A stretch of DNA of 64,000 nucleotides from Tamaricihabitans halophyticus (GCF_004340875.1 NZ_SLXQ01000001.1:1054001-1118000); one strand, 5' to 3'; positions 27,025 to 36,379 are shown, numbered from the stretch's first letter. Notes: a model not told the origin generated them from the sequence alone. Numbers and translations: made by a program.

Positions 27025-30012
27025 GTGACGGGCCCCGTGCGGTACAGCATCCTCGGCTCCATGCTCGTCGACGGCGCGCCCGTCGACCCCAGACAGGTGC
27101 GCACGGTACTTGCCGTCCTGCTCAGCCAGGCCAACCAGCCAGTCACCACCCAGACCATCGCCGGTGAACTCTGGCGCGGCAGTAAACCCGAGTCCAGCGC
27201 CGCCGTGCTCCAGGGCAGGGTCTCCACGCTGCGCAAACTACTCTGCCCGGACCTGCCTGCCCGGTCCTCCGCACACGTACTGCGCACCCGGCACGGCTGC
27301 TACACCCTGCACGTCACCGAGGGTGAACTCGACGCCACGGAATTCCTCCGGCTGGCCGATGCCGGCGAAGCCGCGGCCTCCGCCGGCGACCCGGAAACCG
27401 CGAGCACACAGCTGCACGCCGCGCTCGAACTCTGGCGCGGCCCAGCGCTACAGGACGTCGGCGACGGGCCCGTGCTGCTCAGCTACGCGAGCATGCTCGA
27501 ACAGCGCCGGATCACCGCCGAGGAAAGCCTGTTCGCCGCCGATATCGCCCGAGGTGACCTGAACTACGCGATCAGTGGTCTCACCGAACGGCTGAACCAG
27601 GACGCGACCCAGGAAAACTTCGCCGCACTGCTGATCGAGGCGCTGGTTGCCGCAGGGCGCAGCCGCGCGGCACGCGAAACCCTTGACGCCACCCGAAGCG
27701 CGCTACGCGCCGCTGACCTGCCGATCGGCCGGCGACTGCACACCGCGGCGGAACGGCTCCGCGCGGAGTCCACCCCGCTGGCGAGCCTCACCCCGGAACA
27801 TTCCGCGCCGGCCCAGGTGCCCGCGCGGCTAGCCGACTTCACCGGTCGGGAGCAGCTACTCGCCCGCATCCATACCGAACTCACCGGTCCCGGCCCGCGA
27901 ATCGTGGCGCTGAGCGGGCCGGGCGGCGTCGGCAAGAGCACCGCGGCGATCCAGGCCGCACACCACCTCCGGCACGAGTTCCCGGACGGTCAGCTGGTCG
28001 CGGAACTGGCCACCGAGCCAGGCAAGCCGTCCGAGGTACTGCGCCGCTTCCTGCTCGCCATCGGCATCAGCGCGGAGGCGATCCCACACGATTTCGTGGA
28101 ACGGCGACAGCTGTGGCTCAGCCGTACCGCCGATACCCAGCTGCTGATCCTGCTGGATGACGCGCGGGACGAGGCACAGATCCGCGCGCTGCTGCCATCC
28201 GGCAATGCCTGCGGCGTACTGGTGACCTCCCGCCGGCGCATCCTCGGCCTTTCCGGCGCGAGCTCGATCCAGGTCGACGCCTTCGCGGAACCCGAAGCCA
28301 GCCAGCTACTCGCGAATATCGTCGGTGAAGGACGGCTCGCCGCCGAACCCGTCGCGGCCAGCCAATTACTCGCCCGCTGCGCTGGCCTACCGCTCGCGGT
28401 CCGCATCGTCGGGGCCAAGCTCGCCGCCCGCCCGCACGAAACCCTCAGCGAACTGCTCGCCAGGATCCGCGCGGCCCGTTCCCAGCTTGCCGAGCTACGC
28501 GCCGGCGATCTCGACGTGTACGCCACCATCGAGCTCAGCTACACCGAATGCGCCGAACCCACCCGCGCGACGCTGCGCCACCTCGGTGGACTACACCTGC
28601 CTTCGATCACCCGAACCACCGTTGCCGTCCTACTCGGACTGGACGACGCGGCAGGCGCGGAGGCGACCGAGGCACTGGTCGACGCCCAACTGCTCAACGT
28701 CGCCGGCAGGGACGCGCACGGCCAGGTGCGCTACAACCTGCACGATCTGATCGCCGAATTCGCCGCCGAACAGGCAAGCAGGGACACCGCGGAACTGGAC
28801 GCGGGGCTGCGCCGGCTCATCGAGCACTACCTGGCCACCGCAAGGCAGGCGCACCAGATCCACGATCCCGCGCAGTGGTGGACCACCGAGGGCGGCAATG
28901 TGCTCGCCGTGGTCCGCGCCGCACTGCGCCGCGAGTGGTGGCAGCTGGGCTGGCAACTTGCCAACGCGGTTGCCGAACTCGCCAACGTCTGCCCCGGTTC
29001 GGCCGACTCGCGCAACCTGACCGTGCTCGCGCTCTGGGCCGCACGGCATCGCGCGGACGCGCACGCCGAAGCGGTCAGCCTACGCAGGCTCGGCGAACGA
29101 CACTGGAACCAGCTGAAGACGCCGAGCGCGGTGCGCTACCTGACCACGGCCGCGCGCCGGTTCCAGGACCTCGACCAACCCGGCGAGCTTGCCCGTACCC
29201 TTGCGCTCGAAGCCGATGTGCTCGCCGAGACCGGGCGGGTCGGCGAAGCACGGGAACGCCTGCAGCGAGCGATCAAGGCCGCCGAGGAAGCAGGGGACAA
29301 CTGCGCGCATGCGACCGCGCTGGACGGGATGGCCGGCCTGCTCTCCGATGCCTGCGAATTCGACTCCGCGGAGGCCTGTTTCACCACCGCGCTGCGGCTG
29401 GCGAGCGCCGCGCACGACCAGCGAGCCACGATCGCGATCCGGAAACGGCACGCGGATATGTTGCGCCGGGTCGGGCGTGGCGACGATGCGGCCGAGCTGC
29501 TGCATCGCGCGCTTGCCGACGCCCGCGCCACCGGTGACCGGCACTGGGAGGCGCACGTCCTGCGCAGCCTCGGTGAACTACAGCGATTCACCGGGGATAT
29601 CGCCGCCGCACGGGAAAACCTGACCCGCTCGCTCGAGCTGTTCACCGAACACGGGCATCGGCACGCGACCGCGTACTCGCTGCGCAGCCTCGGTGATCTG
29701 CACGCCCAGCTACACGAGTACCCGGAGGCCGACGAAGCGCTCTCCCGCGGTTGGGAGATCTTCGAGGCGCTGCGCGATCGCCGCGGCCAGGCCTACACCC
29801 TGCGCAGTATCGGTGCGCTGCGGGTGCGTACCGGGTGTCTCGCCGAGGCCGAAGCGGCGCTGTCGCGGGCCCAGCGCATCGTCGATGAACTTTCCCTGCG
29901 CTGGCACAGCCAGGACGTCAGCAAGGCATTGGCGCAGACGCGGCATTGGTCACGCGCGGCCGGCTCGACGACTGCCCCAGCCAGACCGCTGACGGCCGGT
30001 CAGCCCAGATAA
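27025..30012 (+). CDS. SARP-type regulator with NB-ARC and TPR domains (AfsR-like)
   Basis: Large pathway or global regulator, 995 residues. Residues 1-95 form the OmpR-like winged helix of SARPs (VRYSILGSM ... LWRGSKPESSAAVLQGRVSTLRKLL in pieces), residues 96-245 the BTAD with a typical LYRGPAL-like ELWRGPALQDVG, residues 265-560 the NB-ARC ATPase (Walker A GPGGVGKST, Walker B LLILLDDA, GLPLAVRIVG), and residues 640-980 TPR units with repeated LRSLG/LRSIG turns. Such proteins bind direct repeats and activate secondary-metabolite genes. GTG 27025 is used; GTG 27037 (VRYSILG) also fits the family. No biosynthetic cluster is visible nearby. Confidence 0.9.
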   Translation: MTGPVRYSILGSMLVDGAPVDPRQVRTVLAVLLSQANQPVTTQTIAGELWRGSKPESSAAVLQGRVSTLRKLLCPDLPARSSAHVLRTRHGCYTLHVTEGELDATEFLRLADAGEAAASAGDPETASTQLHAALELWRGPALQDVGDGPVLLSYASMLEQRRITAEESLFAADIARGDLNYAISGLTERLNQDATQENFAALLIEALVAAGRSRAARETLDATRSALRAADLPIGRRLHTAAERLRAESTPLASLTPEHSAPAQVPARLADFTGREQLLARIHTELTGPGPRIVALSGPGGVGKSTAAIQAAHHLRHEFPDGQLVAELATEPGKPSEVLRRFLLAIGISAEAIPHDFVERRQLWLSRTADTQLLILLDDARDEAQIRALLPSGNACGVLVTSRRRILGLSGASSIQVDAFAEPEASQLLANIVGEGRLAAEPVAASQLLARCAGLPLAVRIVGAKLAARPHETLSELLARIRAARSQLAELRAGDLDVYATIELSYTECAEPTRATLRHLGGLHLPSITRTTVAVLLGLDDAAGAEATEALVDAQLLNVAGRDAHGQVRYNLHDLIAEFAAEQASRDTAELDAGLRRLIEHYLATARQAHQIHDPAQWWTTEGGNVLAVVRAALRREWWQLGWQLANAVAELANVCPGSADSRNLTVLALWAARHRADAHAEAVSLRRLGERHWNQLKTPSAVRYLTTAARRFQDLDQPGELARTLALEADVLAETGRVGEARERLQRAIKAAEEAGDNCAHATALDGMAGLLSDACEFDSAEACFTTALRLASAAHDQRATIAIRKRHADMLRRVGRGDDAAELLHRALADARATGDRHWEAHVLRSLGELQRFTGDIAAARENLTRSLELFTEHGHRHATAYSLRSLGDLHAQLHEYPEADEALSRGWEIFEALRDRRGQAYTLRSIGALRVRTGCLAEAEAALSRAQRIVDELSLRWHSQDVSKALAQTRHWSRAAGSTTAPARPLTAGQPR

Positions 30013-30148
30013 TTTCCAAACCAGCGGTCAACGAGCTCCGCAATGGTGCTTATTTTCCAATCCTGTCGAGACTTTGCCGATTTCTTGCGGTACTTATAGC
30101 CCATTGGGCACGACAACCAGCCGCAACGAACGAAAGGCAGGGGAGCTC

Positions 30149-31330
30149 ATGCGTAAAGCGCTGGCCGGACTGGCCGCCGGCGTACTACTCGCCGGCGCGG
30201 TGGCCGCGTTCACCGGGCCGCAGGCGGGCACCGCCGCTGCCGCACCAACCCCGCAACCAACCGCAAGTTCGAGTAGTGCCGCACCGCCAAGCGCAAGCGA
30301 GCTGAGCGACGCGGTTGCCGACTGCACGGAACAGGTATCCAACGGCAAGTACGCCGAACGCTCCGGCCAGGAGCGCACGATTCCCATTTGCGCCACCGGA
30401 AACGCGGTGCACTGGCGCTCCGGGATGACCATCGTCTGCGACGGCCAGGCCACCGACAAATGCAACAGCTCAACCGATCCGTGGTGGCAGGAAGGCACCG
30501 CATGGCCGCAGTCGGACGGGAAACCGCTGAACGCGGAGAAACTACCGTTCGTTGTCGTGCCGATCAGCAGCTCGATCTGGGACCACGCCGACTCGGAGAT
30601 CACCGGCGGCACCGTGGTCGCCGCGGTGTACAAGGACAAGGTCGCCTACGCCGTGGTCGGCGATCGCGGTCCGGATGACGCGATCGGCGAGGGCTCCTAC
30701 GCCCTGGCGGAAGCCCTTGGCATCGACCCCGACCCGGCCAGCGGCGGCGTCGCCGGCAAGGTCGTCGACTACATCGCCTTCCCCCGGGTGGAATCGAGCC
30801 CCATCGAGGACAACGCGGATGCGGTGGCCAAGGGTGAGGAAGCGGCCGCGGACCTGGTCGCCGGCCGGATCGGCTGCATCAGCGCCCAGCTTGGCTTCAC
30901 CAACTACGACGAGTTGAGTGACGGCGCGAACGGCAACAAGGTACGGGCGGCACAGTGCCTCCTGCGTACGGCTGGTGCCGACGACGGCCAGGAGGCACCG
31001 AGTGGCGAGTACGACAAGGCGACCGCGGACGCGGTGACCAAGTTCCAGGAGCAGGTCGGCCTGGATGCCACCGGCAAGGTCGATTCGAAGACCTGGACCG
31101 CGCTGCTGTCCTTCGGTGACACGCCACAGGTGGGTAGCGGCGCCAGCGGCGAAGCGGTGGGCCGCGTGCAGCGCGCCCTGAACGCGGCCATCTCCGCCGG
31201 GATCGACACGGACCGCCAGTTCGGCTCGAAGACCGCCGAAGCGGTCAAGGAGTACCAGTCCAAGCAGGGCCTGGACGCCGACGGCATTGTCGGCAAATCC
31301 ACCTGGGAGGCGCTACAGGCCGGTAAGTAG
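30149..31330 (+). CDS. Secreted GH75-type chitosanase with two peptidoglycan-binding domains
   Basis: Exported glycan hydrolase, 393 residues from ATG 30149, which has CAGGGGAG upstream. Signal peptide about residues 1-35 (LAGLAAGVLLAGAVAAF then ATAAAA-type cleavage site). The catalytic part (about 55-240) matches the GH75 fungal-chitosanase pattern: WRSGMTIVCDGQ, LPFVVVPISSSIWDH and the VVAAVYKDKVAYAVVGDRGP stretch in pieces, then GEGSYALAEALGI. Two PG-binding_1 modules follow (about 255-320 and 325-390), each ending in [KQ]-T-W-x-AL. Likely acts on the cell wall or on chitosan; end-to-end with the convergent GT1 gene. Confidence 0.82.
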   Translation: MRKALAGLAAGVLLAGAVAAFTGPQAGTAAAAPTPQPTASSSSAAPPSASELSDAVADCTEQVSNGKYAERSGQERTIPICATGNAVHWRSGMTIVCDGQATDKCNSSTDPWWQEGTAWPQSDGKPLNAEKLPFVVVPISSSIWDHADSEITGGTVVAAVYKDKVAYAVVGDRGPDDAIGEGSYALAEALGIDPDPASGGVAGKVVDYIAFPRVESSPIEDNADAVAKGEEAAADLVAGRIGCISAQLGFTNYDELSDGANGNKVRAAQCLLRTAGADDGQEAPSGEYDKATADAVTKFQEQVGLDATGKVDSKTWTALLSFGDTPQVGSGASGEAVGRVQRALNAAISAGIDTDRQFGSKTAEAVKEYQSKQGLDADGIVGKSTWEALQAGK

Positions 31331-32593
31331 TCACCGCACGAGCAGTCGGGCGGCCACCGCCGCCCCATCCGTGGACATCCAACCTGCTACGGCCCTTGCC
31401 TGGACACGCGTTTCCGGGTCAAGGGCCGTACGCAGTTCGCGGGACAGTGACTCGACCGTTGACGGCTGGCCAGGATGCGCCGCGCCAATCCCCAGTTCGG
31501 CCACTCGCCGCGCCCAGTGCGGCTGGTCGGCTATCTGCGGAAGCACCACCTGGGGCGCGCCGGCCAGCGCCGCCGTCGTGGTGGTGCCCGCGCCGCCGTG
31601 GTGCACCACCGCCGCGGCGCGCGGGAACAGTGCCTGCTGGTTGACCTCGCCGACCACGAAACAGTCGGCTTTCGCGTCGGACGGTGCCAGCTCGGCCCAA
31701 CCGCGCGCCAGCACCAGGCGACGGCCGTGCGCGCGGGCCGCCTCGATCGCCACACCGGCGAGATCGGGCGAGGAACGCATCGCCATACTGCCGAAGCCCA
31801 CGTAAACCGGTGGGTCGCCGGCGTCAAGGAACTCCACCAGCTCGGGCGGCAACGGGCGCTCGTCCGGCCGGATCCAGGCACCGGTTTGCACCAGGTCCAG
31901 TTCGGTGCTGTCCTGCCAAGAGCCGAGGATCGGGTCGGCGGCCAGCAACGGCCGGTCACCAAGAGCCCCGTCCGCAAGAGCCCCGTCCGCAAGAGCCCGG
32001 TCACCAAAAGCCCCATCGCCAAAGACGTAATCCCGTACATTCTCGACTGCTGGCAGACCGATCGCCGTCCGGTGGCTGTTCAGCGCATCCCGGTACAGGT
32101 CGTTGACCCGCCTGGCGTCGTGATCCCACAGCACCTTCGGGTCGGTCTCACCAGCTGGCAGTGGCTGACCCGGTCGCTCGCCGGGGCGGAAATGCCGGGA
32201 CGGCAGGCCGAACGGGTGGAAGCAGGCGAACACGTAGCGGATACCCAGTTTCTCCGCGACCGACCGTGCCCCCGCCGGCATCAACCCGGTCGCCAGCAGC
32301 ACATCGCAGTCCGCTGCCGCGGCGCCGAGCGTGCTGAATCGTGCCGCGACCAGTTCCGCGGCCAGCCGGAACGCGTCCTGTGTGGTCGGCCGCGTCTTGC
32401 CTGCCGTCACCGAACGCACCGCCGGTCCGAGTGGCACAAAAGGTATCCCGAGTTCGGTGAACAGTGCCGCGAACTCCGCATCCGGCGGCGCGCATACCCG
32501 TACCTGTGCGCCGAGTTCACGGATTCCCAGCGCGAGCCCGGCAAGCGGTTCCACGTCGCCGCGCGAGCCCCAAGTGGACAGTAGTACTCGCAT
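31331..32593 (-). CDS. GT1 glycosyltransferase (macrolide/glycopeptide type)
   Basis: Predicted to glycosylate a lipid or small aglycone using a nucleotide sugar. The 420-residue GT-B protein starts MRVLLSTWGSRGDVEPLAGLA, the hallmark of vancomycin-type and sterol glucosyltransferases, and has the donor motif FPRAAAVVHHGGAGTTTTA with PQVVLPQIADQPHWARR near residues 320-355. A loop near residue 195 carries an in-frame run of five-residue units (A-L-A-D-G-like) encoded by a 15-bp tandem repeat. Last base of the stop directly abuts the end of the GH75 gene. Confidence 0.88.
   Translation of the reverse strand: MRVLLSTWGSRGDVEPLAGLALGIRELGAQVRVCAPPDAEFAALFTELGIPFVPLGPAVRSVTAGKTRPTTQDAFRLAAELVAARFSTLGAAAADCDVLLATGLMPAGARSVAEKLGIRYVFACFHPFGLPSRHFRPGERPGQPLPAGETDPKVLWDHDARRVNDLYRDALNSHRTAIGLPAVENVRDYVFGDGAFGDRALADGALADGALGDRPLLAADPILGSWQDSTELDLVQTGAWIRPDERPLPPELVEFLDAGDPPVYVGFGSMAMRSSPDLAGVAIEAARAHGRRLVLARGWAELAPSDAKADCFVVGEVNQQALFPRAAAVVHHGGAGTTTTAALAGAPQVVLPQIADQPHWARRVAELGIGAAHPGQPSTVESLSRELRTALDPETRVQARAVAGWMSTDGAAVAARLLVR
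31961..32020. repeat. 15-bp tandem repeat, four units, inside the GT1 gene
   Basis: Units AAGAGCCCCGTCCGC at 31961 and 31976 are identical; units at 31991 and 32006 differ at a few bases (AAGAGCCCGGTCACC, AAAAGCCCCATCGCC). The unit keeps the reading frame, so copy number would change loop length by five residues. Confidence 0.8.
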
Positions 32594-32672
32594 TTCTTCG
32601 CACCCCCGTTTCCGTAGGCCGGTTATCTTCCGACAGGACCCGGGTCTTGCCGCAAGCCCAGGGGTGCGCTAT

Positions 32673-33809
32673 ATGTTGAAAGTGGCAGGGGGTACTCCGC
32701 GCGCGGCAGACGCTGGCGCCAGGGGTCGATCGTTGTTCGCTATCGAACTGTTGATCGCTGGGATTTCCGGCGGCGCGCTGTTCGCGGTGACCGGCCAAGA
32801 GGTGATCTGGCTACTCGGCGGCGTGTTCGGTGGCTGGCTTGCCTGCCGGATCGCACTCGCCCGAGGGAGGCCTGCCGCGCCGAGCCCCGGCGCCCGGAAA
32901 AGCGGTCAGGTTCTGGTCGGTGCCGCGATCGGCCCAAGTATCGCGAGCCAAACACTGCACATCTCGGCTGGTCAGCTCGTCCTGCTCGGCACGGCGGTGC
33001 TCGCCGTACTGCTCTGCTCGATTCTGGTTGCCCGGGTGTACTACGCGGCGAGTCCGGTCGACGGGGTCACCGCGGGCATGGCCACCCTGCCGGGCGGAAT
33101 CGGCATCATGCCCGCCGTCGCGGCCGAATACGGCAAGCCAGTCGGACTGGTGGCGATCGTGCAGTCCTTCCGGATGACCCTGGTCGTCGCGCTCGTCCTG
33201 GTTGCGCACGAAATATGGTCCACTTCGGACAGTTCAACGACTGGCGAGCGCGCTGGCAACGCGCTGCTGCCTGCCGGCCTGCCCGGCTGGGGCTATGTGG
33301 CCGGTCTGTTGCTCGGCGCGGTTTGCGCCGCCTGGCTCGCCGGCAAGCTGCGGATTCCGGTCCCCACACTGCTCGGCCCGCTACTGTTCGGTTGCGGGCT
33401 CGCGCTCGGCTTGCGCGCGCTCGGCGTAGACGCGGACCTGCTCACCGCCCCATTCCTGCAGGAGATCATCGGTCAGGGCCTGCTCGGCCTGACTGTTGGC
33501 GAGTACCTGGCGCAGCGCTACTGGGGCAGTGCGGCCGCACTCTCCGGCGGGATCGTCGGCGTGCTGGCCAGTTGCGCCCTTGCCATCGGCATCGCACTGG
33601 GGCTGGCCGCGATCGGACCGTGGCCGTTCCTGACCACCTTGCTGATGGTCGCACCTGGCGGGGCGCCAGAGATGGCGATGATCGCCGCCGCGACCGGCGG
33701 TGAACTCGCGCTGGTGCTTGCCGCGCAGACCGGTCGGCAGGTACTGGTAAACCTGCTGATACCGCTGTGGATCAACGTGTTCAACCGGTTCGACCAAGGG
33801 AGAAACTGA
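32673..33809 (+). CDS. AbrB-family (ammonia monooxygenase-like) membrane protein
   Basis: Polytopic membrane protein of about 378 residues with two repeated halves and some ten hydrophobic segments. The family features are clear: GGVFGGWLACRIAL near residue 50, VDGVTAGMATLPGGIGIMPAVAAEYG near residue 130, and LLMVAPGGAPEMAMIAAATGG near residue 320, which is the second copy of the PGG motif. ATG 32673 is chosen; an upstream in-frame extension to 32331 is antisense to the GT1 gene. The stop overlaps the SDR start (TGATG), so the pair is translationally coupled. Transport substrate is not known. Confidence 0.85.
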   Translation: MLKVAGGTPRAADAGARGRSLFAIELLIAGISGGALFAVTGQEVIWLLGGVFGGWLACRIALARGRPAAPSPGARKSGQVLVGAAIGPSIASQTLHISAGQLVLLGTAVLAVLLCSILVARVYYAASPVDGVTAGMATLPGGIGIMPAVAAEYGKPVGLVAIVQSFRMTLVVALVLVAHEIWSTSDSSTTGERAGNALLPAGLPGWGYVAGLLLGAVCAAWLAGKLRIPVPTLLGPLLFGCGLALGLRALGVDADLLTAPFLQEIIGQGLLGLTVGEYLAQRYWGSAAALSGGIVGVLASCALAIGIALGLAAIGPWPFLTTLLMVAPGGAPEMAMIAAATGGELALVLAAQTGRQVLVNLLIPLWINVFNRFDQGRN

Positions 33810-34540
33810 TGCAGGCTCGTGGCGTCGCGATCATTACCGGAGCCAGCCGGAATATCGGTAGGGCGATCGCATTGGCCCTTGCCGTCGACGGCTACCATCT
33901 CGGACTGCTCGCCAGGAAGGATCAGCAAGCGCTGGATGAGGTCGCCGAAGAGGCACGAAGCCAGGGCGTTGATGTCCATACTGGACTCGTTGATGTTCGC
34001 GATGGTGCCGCGGTGCACGCCGCGATCGCCGAGGTGCGGGACCGGTTCGGCCAGATCGACGTGCTGGTGAACAACGCGGCGGTACGCAGGGAAACCCCGT
34101 TCGAGCAGATTACCGAGCAGGAGTGGCGAGAGATCCTGGATATCGTGCTGGATGGCGCGTTTCACGGTAGCGCCGCGGTGCTACCTGGCATGCGGGAAGC
34201 CGGCGGTGGTCGGATCGTGAACATCGCCGGAGTCACCGGCCAGAGCGGCGCGGCGCGGCGCGCGCATGTGGTGACCGCCAAGGCCGGGTTGATCGGTCTG
34301 ACCAAGGCGCTGGCCTCCGAGTACGCCGAACACGGCGTCACGGTGAACGCCGTCTCCCCCGGGTTGATCGACACAACTCGCGCCGAGGTGCCCGCCCATC
34401 ACCAGAGCAAGCACATCCCGGTCGGCCGACCTGGTGCTCCCGGGGAGATCGCCGCCGCAGTGCGGTACCTGATCTCCCCGGAAGCAGCCTTCGTGACCGG
34501 CCATACCCTCAACATCAACGGCGGGATCTACCTCGGCTGA
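33809..34540 (+). CDS. SDR-fold protein lacking the catalytic Tyr and Ser
   Basis: Classical SDR in fold and length (243 residues): nucleotide loop TGASRNIGRAIALAL (residues 11-25), NNAAV near residue 87, C-terminal NAVSPGLIDT and LNINGGIYLG. The catalytic site is altered: the YxxxK motif reads VVTAK (Lys kept, Tyr replaced by Val) and the Ser 13 residues before it is Gly (NIAGVTG). Such a protein may bind NAD(P) without usual dehydrogenase activity or use another mechanism. ATG 33809 has AAGGGAG upstream and overlaps the AbrB stop. The TGA stop begins a gene-end repeat. Confidence 0.85.
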   Translation: MQARGVAIITGASRNIGRAIALALAVDGYHLGLLARKDQQALDEVAEEARSQGVDVHTGLVDVRDGAAVHAAIAEVRDRFGQIDVLVNNAAVRRETPFEQITEQEWREILDIVLDGAFHGSAAVLPGMREAGGGRIVNIAGVTGQSGAARRAHVVTAKAGLIGLTKALASEYAEHGVTVNAVSPGLIDTTRAEVPAHHQSKHIPVGRPGAPGEIAAAVRYLISPEAAFVTGHTLNINGGIYLG

Positions 34541-34566
34541 CCCCGCTAAAGAACGCGATCACGGGG
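34538..34566. repeat. Gene-end repeat, shortened type A
   Basis: TGACCCCGCTAAAGAACGCG then ATCACGGGG, between the convergent SDR and ABC permease genes. It contributes the SDR stop codon. Confidence 0.7.
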
Positions 34567-34571
34567 AGTGC

Positions 34572-35339
34572 TCACGTCCAGCGGAACAGCTTCGCGGCGA
34601 GTGCACCGGCGAGCAGCGTCGTACCAGCGAGCACCCCAAGATGCAGCGCATCCGGTGCCACCCCCATCCAGGTGGCGCTCAACGCCTCCACTCCGGCGCC
34701 GTACGGCAGGTATTCACCCACGGTCGCCAGTGCGTCCGGCAACGCGTCCCGTCCACCGAAGCCGCCGCCGAGCGCCAGCAGCGCGAAGAACAGCACGAGT
34801 CCAATCGCGACGGCCGAGTTGGTCGTCGGCGCGATCGCCGCGACCAGCATGCCGAGCGCGTACATCGCGACGGAGATCAGCAAGAACACCCCGATCGCAC
34901 CGAGGATATTGCGCGGCATCGACACATCAAAGGCCGCCCTTGCCAGCACCAGTGCCATGATCAGACCGCAGATCGCCTGGATCATGCTCACCACGACCTG
35001 CGCGACCAGGACCTGGATCGGATGCGCCGGAGTCACCGCCAGCCGTCGCAGCACTCCCGTCTTGCGGTACGCGGCGAGGAAAGACGGCATGTTCACCACG
35101 CCGATCACGGCGATCATCATCACCAGCGTGAGGGGGACGACGTAGGCATCGAGCGGCGGTAGGCCGTTGAACGCCGGCACACCCTCGCCATCAGCACCGA
35201 GCCCGTTCATCACCATGATCAGCATCGGCAACCCGAGCGGCACGATCAGCCCCGCGGTATCCCGTGCCACGAGCTTCCCCTCGGTGCCGACCATCATCGC
35301 CCAGGATCGCAAACCGGGCCTTGCTGCTTCGATCTGCAT
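34572..35339 (-). CDS. ABC-2 type transporter permease
   Basis: Membrane half of an ABC exporter, 255 residues with six hydrophobic segments, and the central LVAQVVVSMIQAICGLIMALV and VFLLISVAMYALGMLVAAI helices of ABC-2 permeases. ATG 35339 has AAAGGGGATAG upstream; the alternative at 35372 would overlap the ATPase. It follows the ATPase by 13 bp in a two-gene operon and is probably controlled by the divergent two-component system. Drug, lipid or antimicrobial-peptide efflux is the usual role of such sets. Confidence 0.88.
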   Translation of the reverse strand: MQIEAARPGLRSWAMMVGTEGKLVARDTAGLIVPLGLPMLIMVMNGLGADGEGVPAFNGLPPLDAYVVPLTLVMMIAVIGVVNMPSFLAAYRKTGVLRRLAVTPAHPIQVLVAQVVVSMIQAICGLIMALVLARAAFDVSMPRNILGAIGVFLLISVAMYALGMLVAAIAPTTNSAVAIGLVLFFALLALGGGFGGRDALPDALATVGEYLPYGAGVEALSATWMGVAPDALHLGVLAGTTLLAGALAAKLFRWT

Positions 35340-35352
35340 TGTGCTATCCCCT

Positions 35353-36273
35353 TTAGACATTCTCGTGGGCATCCATCGCGCGCCCGGTGAACGCGAGAAA
35401 CGCGTCGTCCAATGTGGCGTGTTCGACCCGCGTCTCGGTCGCGGCGATACCGTGGTTGGCCAGTTCGGTGCTCACCACGCGGAGCAGGTCACCGGTGCCG
35501 AAAACCACCATCTCGCCCCGCTCGGCGCGCACCTCGGACACCTCGCCCAGCCGCTCGAGCACCGCCGTGTCGAACGACTCGCTGGTCCGGAAGCGCACGC
35601 GCTGCTGCGCACCGGCGGCGGCGATCAGCCCACCCGGGGTATCCAGCGCGACCACCTTGCCGCGATCGAGAATCGCGATCCGGTCACATAGCCGCTGTGC
35701 CTCGGCCATGAAGTGGGTAACCAGCAACACCGTCACCCCGGTCGCCCTGATCTGCTCGATCAGCTCCCAGGTGTCCTCCCGTGCCCTCGGGTCCAGCCCG
35801 GTAGTCAGCTCGTCGAGGATGGCGATGCGCGGTTTGCCGACCAGCGCGAGCGCGATCGCCAACCGCTGCGCCTGCCCACCAGAAAGGTCTTCGAACGCGG
35901 TGTTTCGCTTCTCGGTCAACCGCAGATCGTCCAGCAGCCGATCGATATCGGCACCGTCCCGGTAGAACGACCGGTACAGCGCAAGCGCCTCGCGCACCCG
36001 CAACTTCTCCGGCAGCATCCCCTTTTGCAGCTGGACGCCGAGCACCTGGCGTAGCTTGGCGCGCTCCCGGTGCGGGTCCAAGCCGAGCACCCGAACGTGT
36101 CCAGCATCGGGAACCCGCAAGCCTTCCAGGCATTCCACCGTGGTCGTCTTACCCGCGCCGTTCGGCCCAAGGATGCCGAAGATCTCCCCTTGCGCAACGT
36201 CGAAACTGACGTCATCCACAACCACCGTGTCGTCGTACTGCTTGCGCAAGCCGTCGACTTCGAGTACCGCCAT
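35353..36273 (-). CDS. ABC transporter ATP-binding protein (DrrA-like)
   Basis: ATPase of a drug-type ABC exporter, 306 residues from ATG 36273 with GGAGGG upstream. Walker A GPNGAGKTTT (near residue 40), Q-loop LGVQLQKGMLP, signature LSGGQAQRLAIAL (near 137), Walker B IAILDELTTGLD (Leu in place of the usual Pro, as often in this group), and the H-loop LVTHFMAEA. C-terminal domain of about 80 residues follows. First gene of the operon with the ABC-2 permease; its upstream region contains a perfect inverted repeat shared with the kinase gene. Confidence 0.93.
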   Translation of the reverse strand: MAVLEVDGLRKQYDDTVVVDDVSFDVAQGEIFGILGPNGAGKTTTVECLEGLRVPDAGHVRVLGLDPHRERAKLRQVLGVQLQKGMLPEKLRVREALALYRSFYRDGADIDRLLDDLRLTEKRNTAFEDLSGGQAQRLAIALALVGKPRIAILDELTTGLDPRAREDTWELIEQIRATGVTVLLVTHFMAEAQRLCDRIAILDRGKVVALDTPGGLIAAAGAQQRVRFRTSESFDTAVLERLGEVSEVRAERGEMVVFGTGDLLRVVSTELANHGIAATETRVEHATLDDAFLAFTGRAMDAHENV

Positions 36274-36340
36274 AGATCCCTCCTGCACCTGCGATGTCCC
36301 CAGTACGGCCAACGCTAGTGAGCGCACGGCGCCATGTCGG

Positions 36341-36379
36341 GTGCCGGAAGTCATGACTCGCACCCATGACTTCCGGCAC
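36341..36379. promoter_or_regulatory. Perfect 15-bp inverted repeat between ABC operon and two-component genes
   Basis: GTGCCGGAAGTCATG (36341-36355) and CATGACTTCCGGCAC (36365-36379) are exact inverted copies around a 9-bp spacer; the left arm also contains the smaller palindrome AGTCATGACT (36349-36358). Putative -10 hexamers lie at 36404-36409 (TAGGCT, towards the kinase) and 36312-36317 (TAGCGT on the minus strand). The centre would fall near -55 for both. Confidence 0.75.
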
